64,000 nt of DNA from an uncultured Lachnospiraceae bacterium (GCA_910579465.1 CAJTUB010000002.1:254980-318979); one strand, 5' to 3'; shown: positions 32,768-41,240, counted from the first letter of the stretch. The notes: generated from the letters alone by a model not told the origin. Made by a program: numbers and translations.

Positions 32768-34168
32768 ATGCGCGTTCATTTGCTGTGCGTACTGCTGCTT
32801 GTGGGGATTCTGCCGTTTTATGCGGGGATGCATGCCATGAAGGCGCTGTATTGGAATTACAGCTATGAAAAGCGCCTGGAGCAGATAAAGGAGCGCGGAA
32901 AGACGCTGGCGGGACAGATTGTGCAGTCCGGCTATCTGGAACAGCAGCTGCAGGCGGAGATGTCTGCCGAGCTGCAGGCCGTGGCCGATTTATACGAAGG
33001 GCGTATTATTCTGGTCAACAGCAATCTTGTCATTGTAAAGGATACTGCGGGGCGCGAGGAAGGAAAAACCCTGATTTCGGAGGAGCCGATTTATGCGCTG
33101 CGCGGGGAAACCGTTCTTTACTACAGTGAGGAAGAAAAAATGGAGGAGGTCACGCTGCCGATTGCGCTGACAGGCGGACAGGTGATAGGCGTTATGGTAA
33201 TCAGCGCCTCGATGGCGGACCTTGAGGAAGCACAGGAGCTGTTCTGGGAAAATATTATTGTCCTGACGATTGGTGCGTCTGCGGTCCTGTTTGTGGTGGC
33301 AATGCTGATTTCCGGCGGTATGACAAAGTCGCTGCGGAAGCTTTCGGGCCGGATTGAACACATTACGGAGGCATACGACGGGACGCAGATTATTGAGCCG
33401 GGCAGTTATTATGAAGTGGAACAAATTGCAGAAGCGTTCCAGCGTATGATGGAGCGGATTAATGCGACGGAGAAATCCAGACAGGAGTTTGTGTCGAATG
33501 TGTCACATGAGCTGAAAACGCCGCTGACGGCGATTAAGGTGCTTTCGGATTCCCTTGTGCTGGAGCCGGACGTCCCGATTGAGATGTATCAGGAGTTTAT
33601 TGCGGATATCAATTCCGAGATAGACCGGGAGGCTAAGATTGTCAATGACCTGCTTTCGCTTGTAAAGCTGGACAAGACCTCCGGCGAGATGCACATTGCC
33701 GAGGTAAGTATCAATGAGCTCTTGGAAATTATTATGAAGCGGTTAAAGCCTCTGGCGCTTAAGCGTGGAATCGAGATGGTATTTGAAAGCTACCGTACCG
33801 TGCTCGCCGAGATAGACGAGGTCAAGATGTCACTGGTTTTTTCGAACCTTATCGAGAATGCCATTAAGTACAACCGGGACGGCGGCAGGATTATGGTTTC
33901 GCTGAATGCGGATCATAAGTATTTTTATGTGAAGATAGAAGACACCGGAATCGGAATTCCGGAGGAGGAGCAGGGCTTTATTTTTGAACGCTTTTACCGG
34001 GTAGATAAGGCACGTTCCAGGGAAACCGGAGGTACGGGGCTGGGGCTTTCCATTACAAAAAACGCGGTGCAGATGCACAACGGAACAGTGAAGGTACAGA
34101 GTGTGCCGGGCGTCGGGTCCATTTTTACGGTACGGATTCCGCTCAGCTTTGTACCGGTAGTACAGTAA
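32768..34168 (+). CDS. Sensor histidine kinase
   Basis: About 466 residues. A first membrane span (about 5-23), an extracytoplasmic sensor domain (about 25-160), a second span near 175-195, a HAMP linker, the HisKA dimerization helix with SNVSHELKTPLTAIK (His near 245), and an HATPase domain with NLIENAIKYNRDGG, EDTGIGIPEEEQ and GGTGLGLSI. The start is uncertain: ATG at 32768 is used, but the frame is open further left and could begin at TTG 32720 inside the regulator gene. The sensor domain (VLVNSNLVIVKDTAG-like) resembles the PAS-like fold of PhoR-type kinases. The signal is unknown. Confidence 0.9.
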   Translation: MRVHLLCVLLLVGILPFYAGMHAMKALYWNYSYEKRLEQIKERGKTLAGQIVQSGYLEQQLQAEMSAELQAVADLYEGRIILVNSNLVIVKDTAGREEGKTLISEEPIYALRGETVLYYSEEEKMEEVTLPIALTGGQVIGVMVISASMADLEEAQELFWENIIVLTIGASAVLFVVAMLISGGMTKSLRKLSGRIEHITEAYDGTQIIEPGSYYEVEQIAEAFQRMMERINATEKSRQEFVSNVSHELKTPLTAIKVLSDSLVLEPDVPIEMYQEFIADINSEIDREAKIVNDLLSLVKLDKTSGEMHIAEVSINELLEIIMKRLKPLALKRGIEMVFESYRTVLAEIDEVKMSLVFSNLIENAIKYNRDGGRIMVSLNADHKYFYVKIEDTGIGIPEEEQGFIFERFYRVDKARSRETGGTGLGLSITKNAVQMHNGTVKVQSVPGVGSIFTVRIPLSFVPVVQ

Positions 34169-34179
34169 GGGAGGCAGAT

Positions 34180-35097
34180 ATGAAACGAAAGCAGATGATT
34201 TGGACGGTTCTTTTTCTGCTCCTGCTTGTTGGCTGCAGTAGGGAACCACAGCCGATGGTATGGGAGGGAGACGTTCCGGTCTATTATTTGGATACGGCAG
34301 AAACGAAAATTGTAAGGGAGGGATATACCCCGGAATCCGGGGAAGGCGAGCCGATGGTGCAGGAGCTGCTTGTCCATATGCAGGTGCCGTCGGACGAGGA
34401 GCATGTTGCGGCGATTCCGGAAACGGTACAGCTTCCGGAAATCAGTATGGGAACGAGCGGGCTTGTCACGCTGCAGTTTGACGAGACCTATTATACGGTA
34501 ACCGGAGTCCGTGAGGTGCTGATGCGTGCTGCAGTCGTGAAAACGGTGTGCCAGGTACCGGAGATTGATTCGGTAGAGTTTTATGTGAAGGGGCAGCCTC
34601 TGATGGGGGCGCAGAATACGCCGGTCGGTATTATGAAGGAGGAGGATTTTATTGATAATACGGGGCCGGATACGGATTATTATCAATATTTGTACGCTAC
34701 CGTGTATTATGCTAACGGAGCGGGCGATGCGCTGATTGCGTCCAATCTTAAGATTCCGTACAGTGGTTCGGAGGCAGAGGAGCAGATTGTACTGCGGCAG
34801 CTGATTGCAGGCCCTGTGGAAGATGGTCTTTATCCGGTGCTTTCAGAGGAAACCAAGGTGCTTAGCGTGTCTACCAGGGACGGGGTATGCTATGTTGATT
34901 TAAGCGCGGAGTTTCTGGATAAGCTGCCGGAGGTTTCGGAAGAGGTTACGATTTATTCGGTAGTCAACAGTCTGGCGGAGCTTCCGGGAGTATACCGGGT
35001 GCAGTTTTCGGTGGATGGCGCGCAGAGAAGGCTGTACCAGACAATGGACCTTATGGCGCAATACGAACGTAATTTGAATGTGATTGAAAAGGAGTAG
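34180..35097 (+). CDS. Lipoprotein with two GerMN domains
   Basis: A 305-residue lipoprotein. The signal peptide ends in a lipobox LLVGC (Cys 20 about), so it is anchored outside. Two GerMN domains follow: one near 35-165 and a clearer one near 180-295 with LRQLIAGPVEDGLYPVLSEE and VCYVDLSAEFLDKLP. GerM-type proteins act in spore cortex/germination or cell wall processes in Firmicutes. It lies 11 bases after the histidine kinase and 17 before comEC, in the same direction, so it may be co-regulated with the two-component system. Confidence 0.85.
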   Translation: MKRKQMIWTVLFLLLLVGCSREPQPMVWEGDVPVYYLDTAETKIVREGYTPESGEGEPMVQELLVHMQVPSDEEHVAAIPETVQLPEISMGTSGLVTLQFDETYYTVTGVREVLMRAAVVKTVCQVPEIDSVEFYVKGQPLMGAQNTPVGIMKEEDFIDNTGPDTDYYQYLYATVYYANGAGDALIASNLKIPYSGSEAEEQIVLRQLIAGPVEDGLYPVLSEETKVLSVSTRDGVCYVDLSAEFLDKLPEVSEEVTIYSVVNSLAELPGVYRVQFSVDGAQRRLYQTMDLMAQYERNLNVIEKE

Positions 35098-35114
35098 GAG
35101 CGATAGGACGGAGA

Positions 35115-37658
35115 ATGATTTTTTTGAAGCGGCCCGCAGTGCTGTATGCTGCTTTGTTTGCAGCAGGTATCGCGGCAGAACGCCTGCGGCCGTTTTATGT
35201 GATTGGGACTATTTTGGTCTTTTATGTGGTAGGAATCCGGCTTCTTGTCCGGCTGCAAAAGGGAGGACGAAAGATATCGTCCGGGGACAGGCTGCTTTTT
35301 GCCGCGCCTGTGTGTTTTCTTTTCGGGTTCCTGCTGATGTGCGGCAGGAGGATGGAGTATAACAATCAGGCGGCGCAGTTTAAACAGAGTGTGGAGAGCG
35401 GGAGGGAGATACTGGCAAGAGGGACGGTAAGGCATATCAGAGAGACAGAGAACGGATTTGCCTTTGAGCTGGAACAGGCAGAAGCTTCACCGCCTGACCG
35501 GACCGACTACCGGAAAGCCGGAACGCTGTTAGTTTATGTAGATTGTCTCACGGGAAAAGACGGTACGATAAAGGACGGGCAGCAGGTGCTGCTATATGGA
35601 AAGGGCAGGGGAATCAAAGCGGCAGGGAACCCCGGGGAGTTTGATGCCGCACAGTATTATTTTTCTTTAGGAATTACGGGAACGCTTTCTGCGGACACGG
35701 TCCGTATCACGGATTTTTCTTATCATCGCTTAAATCAGGCATTTTTTCAGGCAAAAAACAAGTTAATGAAAAGCTATGCGGTATATCTGGGAGAAGAGGA
35801 TGCCGGTGTGGCTGCTTCGATGCTGTTAGGGGAACGGGCGCTTTTGTCGGAGGATACAAAGGAGCTGTACCGGCGCGGGGGGATTTCGCATATCCTTGCC
35901 ATTTCGGGACTGCATGTATCCCTGCTCGGCATGGCGGTCTACCGCCTCCTGCGCCGTACGGTACTTGGCAGGAACGGAGCGATACCGGTAGCCTGTGCCT
36001 GCGTCTTTCTTTACGGGAGGTTTACGGAGGCAGGAACTTCCACGAAACGAGCCGTTATTATGTTTTTTCTTCTGTTACTTGCCGCGGCGCTCGGCAGGAG
36101 CTATGACACGCCTTCCGCGATGGCAGTCAGTGCAGTTGTAATTCTATGTCAGAGTCCGGGCGCTCTCTATACAGCATCCTTCCAGCTTTCCTTTGCGGCG
36201 GCGTATGGTGCGTCAGTGCTTCCTGTCCTGCTTACGGGACGGAGTCCTGAGCTTCTGCCGGAGGAGGAAGCCTTGCTTGTGGCAGGGCAGGCAGAGAGCA
36301 GGAAAAGACGGCTTTGGCGCGCCTTGAAGGAACAGGGAAAGCGTACGATTTTGTTCGGAGCAGCAATTCAGCTGATTACATTTCCTATTACAGTATTTCA
36401 TTATTTTGAGTATCCGCTTTACGGGTTTTTCCTGAATCCGTTTATCGTGCCGCTTATGTCGCTTCTGCTTTTTTGCGCGCTGCTTTCGGGTTTCCTTGGA
36501 GTGTTCAGCACAGGCCTTGGACACTTTTTTGCAGGCGGTGCGCGTGTAATCCTGTGGTTTTATAAGGGCGCCTGTGCGGTTGTCTCCAAGCTCCCGTATT
36601 CCCTTCTGCTGTTCGGGAAGCCTGCCCTGTGGCAGATGATACTCTATTTTTCCGTGCTGGCAGGAGGGCTGCTGCTGGTGCAGAAAATGCAAGGAGAAAG
36701 GAAAAAGGAAGGCGGGCAGCAAAGAAGAAAAAGACGGATTTTTATTGTGCTCATTTTTCTGCCGCTTGTCCTTCTGCCGATTCCTTCCGGTTCGTTCGAG
36801 GCTGCGTTTTTAGATGTGGGGCAGGGAGACGGCATTATCCTGCGAAGGGCAGGCACGGTACTGACGGTAGACGGCGGGAGCAGCGATATACAGGGGGTCG
36901 GAGGAAGACGGCTGGTTCCTTATTTAAAGGCAAAGGGAATCCGTGTGATTGACTGCGCCGTCATCAGCCATGCAGACAATGACCATATCAGCGGAATCCG
37001 TGAGCTGCTGGCGGCAATGCCGCCCTATTCCCACTACCGTGCGACACGGGCAGGCTATACGGGGGAAATCCTGATTAAGCGAATTGCACTGCCGCGGCTT
37101 GCGGAGCCGGACGCCGCATATCAGGCGCTGGTGGAAAGTGCCCGTGAAAAGAAGGTGGAGATAGTGGAGCTGTCTGCCGGAGATTGTCTTTTGCCGGGGA
37201 AGGGGCTTTCCCTTACCTGTCTCGCGCCGGAGGAGGGGGCAGCATTTTCCGGCAGAAATGCGTCATCGCTGGTACTGCTTGCCTCTTATGGAGAGTTTGA
37301 CCTGCTGCTGACCGGGGATATCGGGGCGGCGGAGGAAAAGAAGCTGTCAGCGCGGAAAGAGTTTGAGGAGCGCTCTGTCGAGGTATTGAAGGTAGCGCAT
37401 CATGGCTCGTCCGGTTCATCCTGCCGGGAATTTCTTGAGGCGCTGCGTCCGGTGTGTTCGGTGATTTCCTGTGGGAAAAATAACCGTTACGGGCATCCGC
37501 ATCCGGAAGCCCTTGAGATTTTGTCCGGAAGCTCCGGAAAGGTGCTGCGGACGGATGAAACAGGATGTATTACCGTGAGGGTAAGAAGGCGGGGCTATAG
37601 AATATATGGCGGAGCGGACGAAAGGCTGCTTTACTACGGGGAGCTTGGGGAGGAGTAA
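35115..37658 (+). CDS. comEC: ComEC/Rec2 DNA channel protein
   Basis: An 847-residue competence protein that moves single-stranded DNA across the membrane. The N-terminal third has two spans and an OB-like DUF4131 region. The competence domain with multiple spans (about 230-510) shows ISHILAISGLHVSLLG. The C-terminal metallo-beta-lactamase-like domain (about 560-830) shows FLDVGQGDGIIL, ISHADNDHISG and VAHHGSSGSS, thought to degrade one strand. The length is normal and no break is seen, so DNA uptake machinery may be intact. The ATG at 35115 has GGAG upstream. comEA lies four genes back. Confidence 0.95.
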   Translation: MIFLKRPAVLYAALFAAGIAAERLRPFYVIGTILVFYVVGIRLLVRLQKGGRKISSGDRLLFAAPVCFLFGFLLMCGRRMEYNNQAAQFKQSVESGREILARGTVRHIRETENGFAFELEQAEASPPDRTDYRKAGTLLVYVDCLTGKDGTIKDGQQVLLYGKGRGIKAAGNPGEFDAAQYYFSLGITGTLSADTVRITDFSYHRLNQAFFQAKNKLMKSYAVYLGEEDAGVAASMLLGERALLSEDTKELYRRGGISHILAISGLHVSLLGMAVYRLLRRTVLGRNGAIPVACACVFLYGRFTEAGTSTKRAVIMFFLLLLAAALGRSYDTPSAMAVSAVVILCQSPGALYTASFQLSFAAAYGASVLPVLLTGRSPELLPEEEALLVAGQAESRKRRLWRALKEQGKRTILFGAAIQLITFPITVFHYFEYPLYGFFLNPFIVPLMSLLLFCALLSGFLGVFSTGLGHFFAGGARVILWFYKGACAVVSKLPYSLLLFGKPALWQMILYFSVLAGGLLLVQKMQGERKKEGGQQRRKRRIFIVLIFLPLVLLPIPSGSFEAAFLDVGQGDGIILRRAGTVLTVDGGSSDIQGVGGRRLVPYLKAKGIRVIDCAVISHADNDHISGIRELLAAMPPYSHYRATRAGYTGEILIKRIALPRLAEPDAAYQALVESAREKKVEIVELSAGDCLLPGKGLSLTCLAPEEGAAFSGRNASSLVLLASYGEFDLLLTGDIGAAEEKKLSARKEFEERSVEVLKVAHHGSSGSSCREFLEALRPVCSVISCGKNNRYGHPHPEALEILSGSSGKVLRTDETGCITVRVRRRGYRIYGGADERLLYYGELGEE

Positions 37659-37680
37659 CAAGAGGGGAAGAAATACGGCA

Positions 37681-37775
37681 GAGAGCCGGAAGGCGCCGGA
37701 GGAAGGATAGGGCAGGCTGGGAGGAAAGCCGGAAGACTCCGGCGGAAGGACGGAGAGGAGAGCCGGAAGACCTAA
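37681..37775 (+). repeat. Purine-rich imperfect repeats between comEC and holA
   Basis: Three imperfect copies of a unit beginning GAGAGCCGGAAG lie at about 37681, 37725 and 37758, within a stretch (37,660-37,900) in which the plus strand is almost all A and G. No coding frame is convincing there. It is the only sizeable non-coding gap in the competence cluster. Confidence 0.5.
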
Positions 37776-37920
37776 GAAAAAAGACAGGGAGGGCTTTAGG
37801 CTGGAGTGGCAGAAGCGTCCGGGAATAACGTAGAAAGGGTGGGAGTTTTCCGTGGAGCATGGAAAAACACGGAAAAATGGGGAGAAAAATCCATATGATA
37901 AGAAAAAGTTAAAATTCCTC

Positions 37921-37949
37921 TTGCTATTTGTGCGTGTTTCATGTAAAAT
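37921..37949 (+). promoter_or_regulatory. Promoter of holA
   Basis: TTGCTA and TAAAAT are 17 bases apart, 22 bases before the holA ATG. This gives a short leader with AAAGGAG, and makes holA independent of comEC. Confidence 0.55.
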
Positions 37950-37971
37950 AGTTAAAGTTAAAGGAGTGCCT

Positions 37972-38952
37972 ATGAAGGGAATTAAGGAGCATATCAAAAC
38001 CGGACAGTACAAGACCGTATATCTGCTGTACGGCACGGAGAGTTATCTGCGCCGTCTTTATACGTCGAAGCTGAAGACGGGAGCGCTTGCGGGCGGGGAC
38101 GAGATGAACCTGTCTGTGTTTTCCGGTAAGGAGACGGACTGGAACGAGGTCAGGAACCTGGCGGAGACAATGCCTTTTTTTGCGGAGCGCCGTGTCCTTG
38201 TTCTTGAAAATACCGGGGCGTTTAAGAATGCGTGCGAGTTTGCGGACGAGATTGCGGGACTTCTCGATACTGCGGTACTGATATTTAACGAAAGCGAAGT
38301 GGATAAGCGCAGCCGGATGTTTAAGGCGGTAAAGGAACATGGCTATGTCTGCGAAATGAACGGTCTTTCAGAGGGCGATTTAAGCCTCTGGGTTGCCCAG
38401 CTTCTGAACCGGGACGGGAAGAAAATCAGCAAGGATGACCTGCGGTTTTTCTTAGAGCGTGTCGGAAGCGATATGGAGAATATAGAGACCGAGGCGGAGA
38501 AGCTTATTTGCTATACCGGAGAGCGGGAGATTGTCACGAAGGAGGATATCCTGACGGTGACGACAGAGCAGATTTCCGGAAAGATTTTTGCTATGACCGA
38601 CGCGCTCGGGGTCAGGAATAAAAAGCTTGCCCTGAGGCTGTACCATGACCTGCTTGCCGTGCGGGAAAAGCCGATGACGGTGCTGTATCTGATGGTACGC
38701 CAGTGCAACATGATTCTGCAGGCAGCGGAGATGAGCAGGCAGGGGCTTGACCGTTCCGCCATTGCAGGAAAGGCAGGAATGCCGCCCTTTGCAGTAGGGA
38801 AGTGTCTTTCCCAGGCAAAGAACTTTACTACGGAGCAGCTCCTTCACCTGATCACCTACGGAACAGAGCTTGAGGAGCAGATTAAAACAGGGCGTATCGA
38901 CGAGCGCATTGCAGTAGAGCTGTTTCTGCTGACTGCCGTCGGCGCATCATAA
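37972..38952 (+). CDS. holA: DNA polymerase III subunit delta
   Basis: A 326-residue clamp-loader subunit that opens the beta sliding clamp. Seen are VYLLYGTESYLRRLYTSKL at the start (the delta nucleotide-fold remnant), SVFSGKETDWNEVRNLAETMPFF-type sequence and the middle SEGDLSLWVAQLLNRDGKKI with the helix VGSDMENIETEAEKLI, all typical. The ATG at 37972 has AAAGGAG upstream; the frame is open for 40 codons before it but lacks a start site there. Downstream is tRNA-Ser. The comEC-holA order is conserved in Firmicutes. Confidence 0.9.
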   Translation: MKGIKEHIKTGQYKTVYLLYGTESYLRRLYTSKLKTGALAGGDEMNLSVFSGKETDWNEVRNLAETMPFFAERRVLVLENTGAFKNACEFADEIAGLLDTAVLIFNESEVDKRSRMFKAVKEHGYVCEMNGLSEGDLSLWVAQLLNRDGKKISKDDLRFFLERVGSDMENIETEAEKLICYTGEREIVTKEDILTVTTEQISGKIFAMTDALGVRNKKLALRLYHDLLAVREKPMTVLYLMVRQCNMILQAAEMSRQGLDRSAIAGKAGMPPFAVGKCLSQAKNFTTEQLLHLITYGTELEEQIKTGRIDERIAVELFLLTAVGAS

Positions 38953-38989
38953 CGGGTATTACAGCAGCAGCTGTTGCCATATATCATAC

Positions 38990-39075
38990 GGAGTGGTATC
39001 GAAGAGGCCGTAACGAGACTGACTCGAAATCAGTTGTACCGCAAGGTACCGTGGGTTCGAATCCCACCCACTCCG
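38990..39075 (+). tRNA. tRNA-Ser (anticodon CGA)
   Basis: The acceptor arms GGAGTGG and CCACTCC pair fully with discriminator G. The anticodon stem ACTGA/TCAGT closes the loop CTCGAAA, giving anticodon CGA (reads UCG). A long variable arm with GTACCGCAAGGTAC confirms serine class II, and the T arm is GTGGGTTCGAATCCCAC. CCA is not encoded. It sits at the boundary of the prophage, a usual attachment site. Confidence 0.95.
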
Positions 39076-39079
39076 CTAT

Positions 39080-39128
39080 AAAAAAACCAGCCGGAACCCT
39101 TGGAAACATGGGACTGGCTGGTTTTTTT
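39080..39128 (+). terminator. Terminator after tRNA-Ser
   Basis: AAAAAACCAGCC and GGCTGGTTTTTTT pair around a long loop. The A-rich left arm means it can also stop transcription from the prophage side. It marks the last host feature before the phage region. Confidence 0.85.
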
Positions 39129-39174
39129 CAGGATGCAGGACAGGTTGGAACAGGCGGGAATAAGGGAAAGCATT

Positions 39175-39247
39175 TTTAGTCAAAGTGTAGTCATTTTTGA
39201 AAAAATGTAGTCAAAAGTGTAGTCAGAACCGGGGGAAAAAGTAGTCA
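39175..39247. repeat. Direct repeats (GTGTAGTCA) beside the integrase, possible arm sites
   Basis: Five copies of TAGTCA preceded by T or G lie in 73 bases: TTTAGTCA 39175, GTGTAGTCA 39185, TGTAGTCA 39206, GTGTAGTCA 39217 and GTAGTCA 39241. The last overlaps the integrase stop codon. Short direct repeats next to an integrase gene are usual arm-type binding sites for the protein's N-terminal domain. Confidence 0.55.
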
Positions 39248-40324
39248 GAAAATCTCCCGTATCTTGGCACCGCTTTGCTCTTTTTTTGCGTCCAGATGGG
39301 CGTACACTTTTACAATCATGGCATAGTTGGAGTGCCCCATCAGACGCTGGCATTCTTTTATGGATATCCCGGAATAGTATACCTCGGTGCAGTAGTTGTG
39401 GCGGAAGATGTATTCCGTCAGCTGTTCTCCCGGATTCCCTTTATAAATCTTTTTCAGAATCCGGTTCCATGCCGCACGGTAGGCAGCCTTGGTATAATAT
39501 TGACCATTGTCGTCGAGGGCAAAGAGAAAATCATGGTCTTCCAGTATGGCAAGGTATTCTTTTACTGCCTTGGTAGTAATATCCGGCATCGGGAGCGTAC
39601 GGATTCCGGCAAATGTCTTGGTACGTTCTGCGAGCATGGCATTGTTTCCGTCAAAAGCAATGACCTTGTTTATGGAGACTTCATTCGTGCTGAAATCAAA
39701 ATCGGAGCGGCGGAGAGCCCGTACCTCTTCCGGACGGAGCCCGCAGCCGTACATCAGATAAACGTAGGCACGTTCCTTTAAGGTAAAGTCCGCGCACCGG
39801 ATAGCTTTCTTTTCATAATCGGTCAGGGTACGCTTTTCCTTTGCCCTGTAGACCGGCATATCAATTTTCTTGCATACATTCCTTAATATCAGCCCGTCGT
39901 CCAGGGCAGACTCCAGTATCTGGTTTATTGTCATGCGGAGCATTTTACAGGTACGCGGATGCTGTGCGATGGTGTTAATCTGCCTTTGGATGTCGTTGCG
40001 CGTGATATCCTTGATTTTCATGCCTGCCAAGGGCCCGAGATGATTTGCCAGCATGGTCCTGTACATGCTTCTGGTGGATGGTGCAGAATTTGCCTTGGTT
40101 AAGGAAAACCATTCTTCGGCATAGGCACCGAAGAGGGCATTGCTGCTTTTGGCAACCAGACCACGGGAAATCTCATATTTTTTTTCGGACACAAGCCGTT
40201 CCAGTTCCCGGCTGCTGGAAGCATACAGGGTAATGCGGACAGGCTTCCCGTCGTCCGTATATCTTCCGGTGCTGAGCTGTGTACTGTAACGTCCGTCTGC
40301 CCTTTGTTTGTACTTTCTCGCCAT
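39245..40324 (-). CDS. int: Tyrosine recombinase, phage integrase
   Basis: A 359-residue site-specific recombinase. An arm-binding AP2-like domain (about 1-50), a SAM-like core-binding domain (65-160) and the catalytic domain (170-350) are present. Catalytic residues: Arg197 in CGLRPEEVRAL, Lys near 236, Arg308, His331 in LMGHSNY and the nucleophile Tyr341 in VYAHLD. The usual HxxR box reads YIFR (Tyr305), so the first His is replaced by Tyr. The rest looks intact. AAAGGAAG precedes the ATG. It should insert and excise the prophage at tRNA-Ser. Confidence 0.95.
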   Translation of the reverse strand: MARKYKQRADGRYSTQLSTGRYTDDGKPVRITLYASSSRELERLVSEKKYEISRGLVAKSSNALFGAYAEEWFSLTKANSAPSTRSMYRTMLANHLGPLAGMKIKDITRNDIQRQINTIAQHPRTCKMLRMTINQILESALDDGLILRNVCKKIDMPVYRAKEKRTLTDYEKKAIRCADFTLKERAYVYLMYGCGLRPEEVRALRRSDFDFSTNEVSINKVIAFDGNNAMLAERTKTFAGIRTLPMPDITTKAVKEYLAILEDHDFLFALDDNGQYYTKAAYRAAWNRILKKIYKGNPGEQLTEYIFRHNYCTEVYYSGISIKECQRLMGHSNYAMIVKVYAHLDAKKEQSGAKIREIF

Positions 40325-40352
40325 AAAAAAACACTTCCTTTCTTAAAAAAGC

Positions 40353-40381
40353 GTGACTTTTCATAAGGGAAGTGTTATAAT
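40353..40381 (+). promoter_or_regulatory. Promoter of a predicted short RNA
   Basis: GTGACT (40353-40358) and TATAAT (40376-40381) are 17 bases apart on the plus strand, pointing away from the integrase gene. The only thing downstream before a terminator is about 75 bases of structured sequence. Confidence 0.5.
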
Positions 40382-40387
40382 ATGCTT

Positions 40388-40462
40388 GTCAGGGGCATAT
40401 CGGGACTTCCCAAGTTCCTGTATGTCAGCGCTCCGGTGTTCGCAGCACCGGGGCGGTTTTTT
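40388..40462 (+). ncRNA. Predicted ~75-nt structured RNA between integrase and dinD remnant
   Basis: After the promoter above, the sequence forms a hairpin GGGACTT-CCC-AAGTTCC (40402-40418, extended by CAGG/CCTG) and then a terminator, GCTCCGGTG paired with CACCGGGGC (40430-40454) followed by GG and six Ts. No open frame is present. This is the plan of a small regulatory RNA. Its 3' end overlaps the dinD remnant on the other strand. No known RNA family is recognised, and whether it is expressed is unknown. Confidence 0.45.
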
Positions 40463-40622
40463 AATACTTATCTAATTTTTTTTGTTCACTTTCAATTTGG
40501 CATATAATTTTCTCCAGAGTAGGGAGATTTTCCGGCATGGCACCACCAATGTTTTTTATTGTATTGCGTACTGCTTTTCCGACTTTACATTGTCTTGCCA
40601 ATGTAAACAAAATGGTAGGTGT
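40461..40622 (-). pseudogene. dinD: Remnant of a DinD-like gene, C-terminal fragment
   Basis: On the minus strand a frame open from about 40660 to the stop at 40461 reads VGKAVRNTIKNIGGAMPENL and then LPTLEKIICQIESEQKK. This agrees closely with the C-terminal tail of DNA damage-inducible protein D (VGxxVRxTIKELGGTMPEELP in the E. coli protein). Only about 50 residues remain, there is no start codon, and the upstream part is replaced by the gene ending at 40622 in another frame. It is a relic left by recombination in this phage region. Confidence 0.6.
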
Positions 40623-41179
40623 TATATTGTATATCCCTTTTCTTGTGCGGCAGATATTATTTTTTTATAGTTAACAGAATTACTATTAACCATACGACTG
40701 TATCCTGCGAGTGATTTCGGCGCAAGGTCTGGAAGGTTGTCTTGTATCCAATGAAAATCATTTCTTAATTTTAAGGTTTGTTCCTTTTCTGCGATATGTT
40801 TTGCCCAAATCTCTTTTTCTTCTGAGGTTCTATAATCCTTAAATGGGCGATTACTAAATCGCATGTCTTTTTTTAGATTACCATTTATTTTTGGAAAGTA
40901 ATGAGCATAGCCTATATGAGTTTGGCAAGTTTGGCATATTGCTTGTTCCAAAAATTTCGGAAGTAAAGGGAAACGCTTATCTCGACCAAGCAGTGAATAA
41001 ACCCGTCTGTTATAAATTGAACAAGTTGGACATATTCGTGATGTTGTTACGAAAGCAGTATCGTATATTGAATCGCGAAATTTTAGCAACATGGCTGCAA
41101 GAGATTCGTTTTCAATAAATCCTTTATAAGTAGAATTCATATCTTGCTTTGGCTTTTTGAAAAAATCAAATAATCCCAT
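40622..41179 (-). CDS. Phage protein with CxxC pairs, function unknown
   Basis: A 185-residue protein with two CxxC pairs, ICPTCSIYNRR and AICQTCQTHIGY (about 50-85), probably one zinc-binding site, and a helical C-terminal half. I do not recognise a family. GGAGG lies five bases before the ATG at 41179. It is on the minus strand between the ImmA gene and the integrase, the place where superinfection or lysogeny accessory (morphon) genes are often found in prophages, so a role in the lysogen is possible but unproven. Confidence 0.6.
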   Translation of the reverse strand: MGLFDFFKKPKQDMNSTYKGFIENESLAAMLLKFRDSIYDTAFVTTSRICPTCSIYNRRVYSLLGRDKRFPLLPKFLEQAICQTCQTHIGYAHYFPKINGNLKKDMRFSNRPFKDYRTSEEKEIWAKHIAEKEQTLKLRNDFHWIQDNLPDLAPKSLAGYSRMVNSNSVNYKKIISAAQEKGYTI

Positions 41180-41240
41180 AGAAACCTCCATATTATATCA
41201 ATTCAAGCACAGCTAAGAAATTTTCGAAAAATTGAATAAA

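Noticed and set aside
37681..37775. Reading the purine repeats as a CRISPR array
   Set aside because: The units are imperfect, short and not evenly spaced, no spacers of constant length exist, and there are no cas genes.
38990..39075. Naming an exact attachment core in tRNA-Ser
   Set aside because: The other copy would lie outside the window, so no core can be compared.
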